Assembly (NCBI GenBank): GCA_052143655.1
Contig: JBKQSL010000263.1
Location: forward strand, 1 to 12,953
Direction: 5' to 3'
From: CAVSUR01 sp052143655
GTDB lineage: Bacteria > Actinomycetota > Actinomycetes > Streptosporangiales > Streptosporangiaceae
Length of the DNA: 12,953 nucleotides
Shown: positions 1 to 5,623 of the stretch, piece after piece
Numbering within the stretch: the first letter of the stretch is position 1
Layout of the letters: each line of letters starts with the position of its first letter
Position numbers and translations under genes: made by a program
The notes under the pieces: generated by a model
Database searches by the model: none
Seen by the model: only the letters and a program-made list of their open reading frames with translations
What the model was told of the DNA's origin: nothing

Positions 1-69
1 GTCCGCCCACTGCATTGACCCCGCGAGCGGCTTTATCGGCTGCGGCAGCGGAGGGGCGGGCGATGGCCT

Positions 70-507
70 TCAGTCTCCGGCAGAAGTCGGCCGAGGGCGG
101 ATCACGGTCAGATCGGTCGAGGCGAAATCGTCGCCAGTACAGAGCACGGGGTGCCCAGTCCGCTCGGCGAGCGCATAAGTGAAGCAGTCACCGAAATTGA
201 GCCCCGCCGGATGGCGCCCCTTGCCGTATCGCCGCCAGCCGCTCAACGCGCGGTCGGCGAGGTCCGCATCGACAGGCACGACGTCGATCCTTGCTTCTCG
301 AAGGAAGCGGTCGACGACATCCTGGCCGACGGGCCACAGCCGGGCCTCGATGACGATACCCAGTTCCACGCGTATGGCAGTCGGCATCAGCCGGGCTAGG
401 GCATGCTCCAGGTGCATTGCAAGCTCCTGGCCTCCAGGCTCGCCGAGGATGACCGCCACGGCCGCCGATGTGTCGACGACAAGGCTGCCCCGCGCCAGGC
501 CGGTCAA
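70..507 (-). CDS. vapC: VapC-type PIN-domain toxin ribonuclease
   Basis: This is a 145-residue PIN-domain protein, the usual length for VapC toxins, which are Mg-dependent RNases that cut tRNA or rRNA when not bound by their antitoxin. The acidic active-site set is visible: Asp12 in VVDTSA, Glu48 in RVELG, Asp107 in NFGDCFTYALA and Asp126/127 in CTGDDF. The start is a TTG at 505-507 that overlaps the antitoxin stop (TGA, complement of 504-506), so the toxin is probably translated by coupling to vapB. No better in-frame ATG or GTG lies nearer the PIN core, so the N-terminus is about eight residues longer than in many VapCs. All catalytic residues are present and no frameshift is seen, so the toxin looks active. 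The family call is firm; the RNA target is unknown. Confidence 0.93.
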   Translation of the reverse strand: MTGLARGSLVVDTSAAVAVILGEPGGQELAMHLEHALARLMPTAIRVELGIVIEARLWPVGQDVVDRFLREARIDVVPVDADLADRALSGWRRYGKGRHPAGLNFGDCFTYALAERTGHPVLCTGDDFASTDLTVIRPRPTSAGD

Positions 508-755
508 CGCGGCAGGCCGGCGTCGTCGTATCCGATGATCTCTTCCGGTGCCCTGTCGTCGGTTACCGGCAGTACTGCTACGTCGGCCGCCAGGCGCTTC
601 AGTCGCACGCTCATGGTGGCCCCATGCTTGGCGTGCTCACGGGCGAGTCGCTCTCTGAGCGCAGTCTCGACAGCCTCAGTCAGCGTCTCACCGGTCTCGG
701 CGGCGAGTTCCCTGGCAAGCCGGTCCGCCTCGTTGCTCTTAATGCTCAAAGCCAT
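504..755 (-). CDS. vapB: VapB-type antitoxin (PSK/Rv0623-like family)
   Basis: This 83-residue protein starts MALSIKSNEADRLARELA and continues with GETLTEAVETALRERL, the pattern of the actinobacterial PSK_trans_fac/Rv0623-like VapB antitoxins. In that family an N-terminal DNA-binding part represses the operon and the C-terminal tail (here PEEIIGYDDAGLPR) wraps the toxin. The ATG is at 753-755. No Shine-Dalgarno precedes it; instead a perfect TATAAT (complement of 762-767) ends six bases before the ATG, implying a leaderless mRNA. The stop overlaps the TTG of vapC, a normal antitoxin-first, translationally coupled arrangement. The gene appears intact. Confidence 0.92.
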   Translation of the reverse strand: MALSIKSNEADRLARELAAETGETLTEAVETALRERLAREHAKHGATMSVRLKRLAADVAVLPVTDDRAPEEIIGYDDAGLPR

Positions 756-761
756 AGAAGA

Positions 762-767
762 ATTATA
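762..767 (-). promoter_or_regulatory. -10 element of the vapBC promoter (leaderless)
   Basis: The minus strand reads TATAAT here, an exact consensus -10 in an AT-rich island (about 757-780) that stands out from the GC-rich surroundings. Six bases separate it from the vapB ATG, placing the likely transcription start at or next to the A of the ATG. No good -35 is seen at 17 bp (TGGTAG at 785-790). Weak -35 boxes are common in actinomycetes, and VapB-type autorepression would be expected here. Confidence 0.65.
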
Positions 768-875
768 GATTGTTTAGTTCCTTTCTACCAGTGTGGTGTA
801 CGGGAAATGCTGGATGGTGGGTATCGCCCAGACTCCCTCGCCCATGGATGCCGAACGGATCGCCGCTGTAGCTCG

Positions 876-1964
876 TCACGATTCTGTGCCGGGCTGCCAG
901 GCATCGGCCTCGTTCCCGGCGAGCTCGCCGGGAACGGCTGCGGGCGGGTCGTCTGCCTCAGCCGGCGGGCCGTCCTCGATCTGCGGGATGCAGGGGAGTG
1001 TCCCGAGCAGCAGGCCCGCGAACACTTGTGCCCGCAGCAGGTCCAGGCTGCCGGCCGAACCCGACGCCTGCCGGGCCCGGGCCAGCGCCGTGATCCTCGC
1101 CATGGCGGCGGCCGCGCGCTCGCCGGGCAGGCCGAGACCGGCCAGCGTGGCCGTGCCGTCCTCGCCAGCGTGCAGGCCGACCCTGGCCCGCCGCTCGGCT
1201 TCCTGCCGGCGCCGCGCCGCGCCTGCGGGGTCGACGGCGCTCTCGGCCCGGCGCAGGGCCTCGCGCAGCTGCCCGGCCGGCTGGTGACCGGCCTCCGGCA
1301 GGACCAGGACCTCGACCGCCCGTGCGCTGTCGTCGTCCAGCGCCTTCGTCGCCTCGGCGATCAGCCGTGCCCGGACCAGGTCGATCTGCCCGGCGCGCAG
1401 CGCCGCGCCGGTGGCCGCCAGCCGCCAGGCCAGCTGCACGGCCAGGCCGGCCCACCAGGCCGCCGTGCCGTGCGTCACGGTCAGCGCCACTGACACGGCG
1501 GCGGCCGCGTCCTCCGGGACCCGCGCCGGGCACCCGCCGGGCGCCACCGCGATCCGGCCGTCCCGGGCGGCGGCGCGCGAGGCCGTCTCGGCCACTGCGG
1601 CCAGCTCGCTCGCCTGAGCCCAGGCGGCCAGCCGGCGCCAGGCGGCGGCCACCGCCGGCCGGGCGCAATCGGGGACCTCCGATGCGGCCGCGGACGCCAG
1701 CCAGGCGGCCAGGTCCGGCCCGGGCGGCAGCCGCTCGGCTATCCGGCCCGTGACCTCGCTGAGTGGCACCAGCCGGCCGGGTCCGGACTCCTCCAGGGCC
1801 GCGTCCGGATCCGCCCCGCCTGCCCGCGCATCCTGCGCCGCGCTGGTGCCGAGGGCGGTCATCAGCGCGTCGAAGTCCAGCTCCCAGGACCACGACAGGC
1901 CCGGCCGGGGCCTGTCACCAGCCCGCAGATCGCCTGCCTCCGGCTCGTCGGCGATGCCTGGCAC
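876..1964 (-). CDS. DUF222 (13E12/REP-type) protein lacking the HNH domain
   Basis: The 362-residue product is Ala/Arg-rich and helical and matches the DUF222 region that forms the N-terminal part of the abundant actinobacterial DUF222-HNH (13E12/REP) proteins. Recognisable stretches are WSWELDFDALM, HGTAAWWAGLAVQLAWRLA, RAGQIDLVRARLIAEATKAL, SLDLLRAQVFAGLLLGTL and a Pro/Asp-rich linker. In full-length members an HNH nuclease of roughly 150 residues follows that linker. Here a TGA (complement of 876-878) ends the frame soon after it, and the 120 bp before vapB cannot encode an HNH in any frame. I chose the GTG at 1962-1964 because GGAGGTGA (complement of 1969-1976) sits at ideal spacing; the frame stays open upstream to 2132 but would overlap the divergent antitoxin gene. 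It is either a 3'-truncated remnant or a solitary DUF222 protein. Function is unknown. Confidence 0.72.
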   Translation of the reverse strand: MPGIADEPEAGDLRAGDRPRPGLSWSWELDFDALMTALGTSAAQDARAGGADPDAALEESGPGRLVPLSEVTGRIAERLPPGPDLAAWLASAAASEVPDCARPAVAAAWRRLAAWAQASELAAVAETASRAAARDGRIAVAPGGCPARVPEDAAAAVSVALTVTHGTAAWWAGLAVQLAWRLAATGAALRAGQIDLVRARLIAEATKALDDDSARAVEVLVLPEAGHQPAGQLREALRRAESAVDPAGAARRRQEAERRARVGLHAGEDGTATLAGLGLPGERAAAAMARITALARARQASGSAGSLDLLRAQVFAGLLLGTLPCIPQIEDGPPAEADDPPAAVPGELAGNEADAWQPGTES

Positions 1965-1968
1965 TCGC

Positions 1969-1976
1969 TCACCTCC
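1969..1976 (-). promoter_or_regulatory. Ribosome binding site deciding the DUF222 start
   Basis: The minus strand reads GGAGGTGA, nearly full complementarity to the 16S rRNA tail, a few bases before the GTG at 1964. This supports a start 56 codons inside the longest open frame. Confidence 0.75.
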
Positions 1977-2007
1977 GCTGCCGTCTTCCGTTGTGACTAT
2001 GCTCTTT

Positions 2008-2023
2008 TCGAGCACAGTATCGA
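2008..2023. promoter_or_regulatory. Possible degenerate LexA/SOS box
   Basis: TCGA-N8-TCGA lies 44 bp upstream of the DUF222 start. The actinobacterial LexA site is TCGAAC-N4-GTTCGA, and this site matches 9 of its 12 specified positions. The four outer bases on each side fit and the inner dinucleotides are poor. The flanks extend the symmetry (TTTCGA and TCGAAA). DUF222/13E12 genes are known SOS-regulated genes in mycobacteria, which makes the site plausible but not proven. Confidence 0.35.
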
Positions 2024-2063
2024 AAGGGTCTGACAAAATGACCGGTGCGCGAGCTGCCTCAGA

Positions 2064-2088
2064 TGCTACACTGTAGTGCATGGTAGCA
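2064..2088. promoter_or_regulatory. Nested inverted repeats at the antitoxin start (likely autoregulatory operator)
   Basis: CTACA-C-TGTAG (2066-2076) is a perfect palindrome overlapping the -10-like TACACT (2067-2072). A second, wider repeat pairs TGCTAC (2064-2069) with GTAGCA (2083-2088) and spans the ATG at 2080. The -10-like hexamer ends seven bases before the ATG and there is no SD, so the mRNA is probably leaderless. Palindromes over the promoter are what a ribbon-helix-helix antitoxin would bind to repress itself. Confidence 0.5.
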
Positions 2089-2502
2089 CCGACCAATGTC
2101 CGGTTCCCGGAGTCAGTCGACAAAGGCCTCACCGACTATGCACGCCAGGCGGGAGCGAAGAAATCGACCGTTGTGGTCAGCGCGGTTCGAGAGTGGCTGC
2201 GGATGCAGGCCCACCCCGGCGTCGTCTTCGTTGCGACGATCGGTGGTGATCGCCGTGCTGCTCTGTCGGCCGGTCCGCAGGTGTGGACAGTTGCCGAGGC
2301 ATGGCTTCAGCACGGCAAGGCCGAGCGTACCGCCGCCCTCGTGGCTGAAGCTCTCGGGCTGACGGCCGCCGACGTGGAGAACGCGCTGGCCTACTGGGCT
2401 GACTTCCCGGATGAGATCGATGACCTGATCAGCCGTCACCGCGCTAGCCAGGACGAGGCACTGGCCGCCTGGGAACGCCGCCGGGCGCTCGATAATGCCT
2501 GA
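2080..2502 (+). CDS. Ribbon-helix-helix / DUF433-like antitoxin
   Basis: The product has 140 residues. Residues 4-43 (NVRFPESVDKGLTDYARQAG, then a helix ending in VREWLRMQ) resemble a ribbon-helix-helix DNA-binding domain. Residues about 65-112 (GPQVWTVAEAWLQHGK, then LGLTAADVENALAYWADFPDEI) resemble DUF433, a winged-helix-like antitoxin module. DUF433 proteins are usually paired with DUF5615 (Mut7-C/PIN-like) toxins, and exactly such a reading frame starts at 2495 and overlaps this gene by 8 bp. The ATG at 2080 is preceded by a -10-like TACACT and palindromes rather than an SD. The antitoxin is intact but its partner is cut off, so it may now be an orphan that still represses its own promoter. 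The pairing is well supported; calling it specifically a VapB45 relative would be a guess. Confidence 0.82.
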   Translation: MVAPTNVRFPESVDKGLTDYARQAGAKKSTVVVSAVREWLRMQAHPGVVFVATIGGDRRAALSAGPQVWTVAEAWLQHGKAERTAALVAEALGLTAADVENALAYWADFPDEIDDLISRHRASQDEALAAWERRRALDNA

Positions 2503-2731
2503 GCGCGCCCAGCTCCGGTTCCTGCTGGATGAGCACTATCCGGGCTGGCTTGCCGAAGACCTCGCAGCCGACGGGATTGATGCCGTCGCGTTAACGGCGC
2601 ACCGGCCAGGTCTCCGCGGCGTCGATGACCAGCGCGTCCTGGAGGCCGCCGTGGCGGAGCGGCGACTGCCGCAGCCGGCGACGGTCAGCGGGCCGCAGCC
2701 CGCCGCGGCGCCCTCTTGCTCTCCTGGTTGA
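2495..2731 (+). pseudogene. 3'-truncated DUF5615 PIN-like toxin
   Basis: The first 56 residues (RFLLDEHYPGWLAEDLAADG, then GIDAVALTAHRPGLRGVDDQRVLEAAVAERR) match the N-terminus of DUF5615 PIN-like toxins, including the first acidic active-site residue in LLDEHYP. Intact members run to roughly 110-130 residues and continue with a VVVTEDV-type strand carrying the next catalytic acidic residues. Here similarity stops after AERR at about 2662. The frame then reads unrelated Pro/Ala-rich sequence to a TGA at 2729-2731, antisense to the 3' end of the hydrolase-like gene. The toxin is therefore almost certainly inactive. The start overlaps the antitoxin stop by 8 bp, the normal operon arrangement, so a deletion or recombination removed the 3' half of a once-working module. 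Confidence 0.75.
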
Positions 2732-3623
2732 TCACCCGCAGCCCGGCGACAAGGGCCAGGTCGGCCGGGTGCCACGGATAGTTCCTGCCGGACCCGAAGA
2801 ACGGGAACATCGCCAGCCAGCCCTGCCGGGTAGCAAGCCCGAACGCCTCGGCGAACCAGCGGGCCTGCTGGCCGAAGCTGGTATTCGTCTCGGTGATCGC
2901 CAGCCGGGCTCCCGGCACCACGGCGGTGATCTGCGCGGCCGGCTCGGCCAGCACCTGCTCCACGGTCTCGCCGGGCTCGTACTGATACCCGTCGAGCCCG
3001 TAGAAGTCCAGCCCCGGCGCGACCCAGGGGCCCAGCGCCGGCGGGCTGCACGGCCGGGTCGCGGCGTAGGTGCTGAAGATCTGCCCGTACAGCGCGGTGC
3101 GCGGGGCATGTGCCCGGAAGACCGAGTAGACGCGGGCGTGCAGCCGCTGGATCTGCTCGCGGCTGAAGTGCAGGCCGGGCTTCTCGCCCTCGTGCCAGCA
3201 GGTCACCCAGGCGCCCGGCGGCACCAGCGAGAAGTAGGCGGCCAGGCGGGCGTCCAGCGCCCCGGAGATCACCTGGCTCACGTCGGGCTTGATGCTGACC
3301 ACCGGTGTCTGCACGCCGGCCGGTACCGGGCCGCTGTGCGTGCCGGGCCAGCGGCGAGGCACTCCCGCCGACGGCGGCGCGTACGCGCGCCAGCCGGTGA
3401 CGCCGCCGGCCGCGGCGGAGATCTCCGGCCACGAGGTGTCGTTGACGCCGAAGATCGGCCTGCCGGCCGGGAACGCCGGCCGGGACGGCGAGGACGAGCA
3501 CGCGGCGGCGGCGACGGCCGGGCCGGCCAGCGCGAGCAGGCTCGCGCCCCGCAGGAACGCGCGGCGTCCGATATGCGACTGCGCGGCATCCTGACCTGCG
3601 CTGGGGAGGTCACCAGTGGGCAC
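2685..3623 (-). CDS. Tat-exported lipoprotein, TIM-barrel glycoside hydrolase-like
   Basis: The product has 312 residues from a GTG at 3621-3623 with AAGG about seven bases upstream; no other start lies before the signal sequence. The N-terminus has a twin-arginine motif (GRRAFLRG, Arg20-Arg21), a hydrophobic Ala-rich stretch and a lipobox ending at Cys42 (VAAAAC), so it should be exported by Tat and anchored to the outer face of the membrane. The mature part (FGVNDTSWPEIS, VVSIKPDV, VTCWHEGEKPG, LDFYGLDGYQYEPGE, LAITETNTSFG, MFPFFGSGRNYPW) reads like successive strands of a clan GH-A barrel. Glu145 in CWHEGE and Glu245 in ITETN are in the right order to be the acid/base and nucleophile. GH26-like is my best guess; substrate is unknown. 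It lies downstream of the propeller gene behind a hairpin. Its stop overlaps the broken toxin frame on the other strand. Confidence 0.68.
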   Translation of the reverse strand: MPTGDLPSAGQDAAQSHIGRRAFLRGASLLALAGPAVAAAACSSSPSRPAFPAGRPIFGVNDTSWPEISAAAGGVTGWRAYAPPSAGVPRRWPGTHSGPVPAGVQTPVVSIKPDVSQVISGALDARLAAYFSLVPPGAWVTCWHEGEKPGLHFSREQIQRLHARVYSVFRAHAPRTALYGQIFSTYAATRPCSPPALGPWVAPGLDFYGLDGYQYEPGETVEQVLAEPAAQITAVVPGARLAITETNTSFGQQARWFAEAFGLATRQGWLAMFPFFGSGRNYPWHPADLALVAGLRVINQESKRAPRRAAAR

Positions 3624-3844
3624 CTAGGGACCTTACCCGGGCTCGGTCCCCGGCCGTGACGATCCCGCCGCGCGCGCCCCCGATCCGGCAACATGCTCAT
3701 CGCCCGCGCGCCTGCGGCCACGCCGCCGGGCCGGGCCGGCGGCCGCGCGGGCTGACCGGGCAGCCCGGCGCCTATCCGGGCCCCGGCCGCCTTCTTCAGC
3801 GCCGCCAGCGTGGCCGGGATCCCGGCCCGCGCCGCCCGGGCAGG

Positions 3845-3898
3845 CGAAGGCCCCGGCTCCCGCCCGGCGCGGACCGGGTACGGGAGACGGGGCCTTCG
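3845..3898 (-). terminator. Strong hairpin terminator after the beta-propeller gene
   Basis: CGAAGGCCCC (3845-3854) pairs perfectly with GGGGCCTTCG (3889-3898), and inside it CTCCCG (3857-3862) pairs with CGGGAG (3881-3886). The stem starts 10 bp past the stop codon at 3908. There is no U-run, as is usual for actinomycete terminators. The rest of 3624-3844 is extremely GC-rich and I see no gene or other site in it. Confidence 0.75.
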
Positions 3899-3907
3899 GC
3901 CCGGCGG

Positions 3908-5308
3908 CTAGAGGCTGTAGGGCAGGAAGCAGATCCCCGCGGTGGACACCCCGCCGCAGTACTGGCTGGCGCCGGAGTTGTCGCTGGCAATCCACAGCCC
4001 GGCGGTGGTCAGCAGCATGTCGTCGGCGCCCAGGCCCCGGTCCCGGGTGTAGTACCCCGCAGTGCCCGCCGCATTCAGGTACAGGTCCCCGGTACTGGGC
4101 TGCAGCCCCTCGATGCCCGGCGCGTTGTACCCGCCGGCGCCCAGCGTGTCGCACGCGTTGGGGTTCATCGAGTACCGCTCGTGCCCGGCGAAGTAGACCC
4201 CGTTGGCGTCCGCCGCCGCCGAGTACAGCGAGTCGCACCCGGTGTAGTTGATCCACAGCGGGCTCACGGTCGTCTGGGTGGCCGGGAACGCCAGCGCCGC
4301 GTCGCACGGCCCGGTGCGCGGCCCGTGCGTGCTGCCGCCGTTGACGTGGTAGCCGGTGTTCCCGAAATAGACCGTCGAGTCGTCCGGCGACCAGGCGCCG
4401 TCCTGCACGTAGAACGGCTCGCTGGTCGCGCACTCGGTGTCGAACTCCGGCGCGTTCCAGCCGGTGACCGTGCCGCTCGCGCCGCTCACGTCGAGCATGA
4501 ACGCCTGCTGCCGCGGCTGCCCGCCGACCGAGGTGAAGTCGCCTTCCACCAGGTCCAGCGTCCCGTCGTTGCTGAGCTGCTGGTTGTAGACGTGCGTGGC
4601 GTTGCTGCTGACGCCCGGGTAGGAGTAGTTGCCGGAGATGCTCAGGTGCAGGAAGCCGTCGCTCTTGCCGGTCACCGGGCTGAGGCTGGCCATGTACGGG
4701 TCGGTGGTGTCCCCGTTGATGCCGGTGAAGTTCCCGCCGGCCAGCAGGTGATCGCCGGCGGCCACGATGGTCTGCACGGCGCCCGACGCCTTGGAGCCGA
4801 AGGTGCTGACCACGTTGCCGGTCGTCGTGTCGATCTCGGCGATGTTGTCGACGGTCGTGCCGTTGACTGAGGAGAAGTGGCCGCCGATGTAGGCGTCGGC
4901 GCAGTTGCCGTTCGCGAACGCGATCGTGTTCACCGTGTCGCTGGGATCGGCCGTCGTGCCGTAGGTGCCCACCACGTCCGGCGCCCAGCTGGTCACCGTG
5001 TACGGCGAGGTCGCGCTGAAGCTGAACACGTTGTTGCGCGTGTAGGTGGTGCTGCCGCGCACGATCGAGGTGAACGTGCCCACCGCGTACATCGTGCTGC
5101 CGCACTGCACGATCTGCTTGACCTGCTCGATCGGGTTGTCGTCGGTCGCCTTCAGGTGCGGCAGGCTGCTGGGCGGCGTCGGTGACACCACGCCCGCCGG
5201 CGGCTGCAGCCCGGTGTCCGCGGGCAGGGCGGTGGCCGCCTGCGCGGCCGTGCTGCCGAGGACGGCTAAGGTCGCCGCAGAGATCAGTGCAATGAAGCGC
5301 GCGCGCAA
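3908..5308 (-). CDS. Secreted beta-propeller-like protein with delta-60-like repeats
   Basis: The 466-residue product begins at a TTG (5306-5308) just after GGGAGGGA (complement of 5311-5318), which fixes the start. Residues 1-24 form a Sec signal peptide (MRARF, hydrophobic core, AQA cleavage site) with no membrane anchor after it. The mature protein is low in Lys/Arg and rich in Gly, Thr, Ser and Asn, with repeated blade-like units: YAVGTFTSI, AYIGGHFSSVNGTTV, LLAGGNFTGINGD and LVEGDFTSVGGQ. Three of these are followed by a strand such as AEIDTTTGNVVSTF or LDVSGASGTVTGW. This pattern resembles the delta-60 repeats of extracellular beta-propellers. Several Cys residues (for example in VQCGS, GNCADAY, TGPCDAA, YTGCDS and SQYCGG) could form disulfides. 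No catalytic motif is evident; a binding or scaffold role is only an inference. It is followed by a strong terminator. Confidence 0.72.
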   Translation of the reverse strand: MRARFIALISAATLAVLGSTAAQAATALPADTGLQPPAGVVSPTPPSSLPHLKATDDNPIEQVKQIVQCGSTMYAVGTFTSIVRGSTTYTRNNVFSFSATSPYTVTSWAPDVVGTYGTTADPSDTVNTIAFANGNCADAYIGGHFSSVNGTTVDNIAEIDTTTGNVVSTFGSKASGAVQTIVAAGDHLLAGGNFTGINGDTTDPYMASLSPVTGKSDGFLHLSISGNYSYPGVSSNATHVYNQQLSNDGTLDLVEGDFTSVGGQPRQQAFMLDVSGASGTVTGWNAPEFDTECATSEPFYVQDGAWSPDDSTVYFGNTGYHVNGGSTHGPRTGPCDAALAFPATQTTVSPLWINYTGCDSLYSAAADANGVYFAGHERYSMNPNACDTLGAGGYNAPGIEGLQPSTGDLYLNAAGTAGYYTRDRGLGADDMLLTTAGLWIASDNSGASQYCGGVSTAGICFLPYSL

Positions 5309-5623
5309 GGTCCCTCCCGGAATGGCCGGTTTGTCGGGGTACGCCCCGGCCAGAGATAATCGTCGGCGGATGCCAGGCTGTATCTGGCTGACTCGCTAAT
5401 CGAAAGGAAAGACGCGCTGAACGGCCGGCAGGTTTACAGGTCAGGCGAATGACCGGGAAATCATCCGTAGCCGCCAGGTAACAGCCAATAAGCCAGAAAG
5501 CGGCCGCGACCCGGTCACCGCCCCGCAGCGGTACCGAACCGGGACTTGTGCCCCTGGCCCGCACCCGGTGCGGGAGGATCAGGTAGCAGCCGGAGCACCG
5601 GCGACTCCCCCGGAGGTGATCGG
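5309..5623. other. Divergent intergenic region with candidate operators
   Basis: These 315 bases separate the minus-strand propeller gene from the plus-strand acyltransferase gene and must hold both promoters. The stretch 5350-5500 is noticeably less GC-rich than its surroundings. I could not pick a convincing -35/-10 pair for either gene. GCCAG and CTGGC (about 5372-5388) form a weak inverted repeat, and CGGTACCG (5529-5536) is a short palindrome. I saw no riboswitch core or small ORF that I could defend. Confidence 0.5.
5558..5574. promoter_or_regulatory. 17-bp perfect palindrome upstream of the acyltransferase gene
   Basis: CCCGCACC-C-GGTGCGGG is perfectly symmetrical around one base and ends 49 bp before the TTG at 5624. 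Its length and position fit a dimeric repressor site or a 5'-leader hairpin. It cannot be read as a terminator of the upstream gene, which points away. The binding protein is unknown. Confidence 0.45.

Noticed and set aside
1..69. Possible 3' end of a gene at the left edge
   Set aside because: Only 69 bases precede the vapC stop and no frame gave recognisable sequence or a clear terminator.
3633..5564. Very long open frame antisense and offset to the propeller gene, plus similar long frames across 468-1493 and 6485-8305
   Set aside because: These are GC-skew shadows: Arg/Gly/Pro/Ala-rich translations without recognisable domains, fully overlapping genes that have clear motifs and ribosome sites.
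5309..5623. Possible riboswitch (for example ydaO/c-di-AMP type) before the secreted propeller gene
   Set aside because: The conserved core segments and pairing of that riboswitch class could not be found on the minus strand; only short inverted repeats are present.
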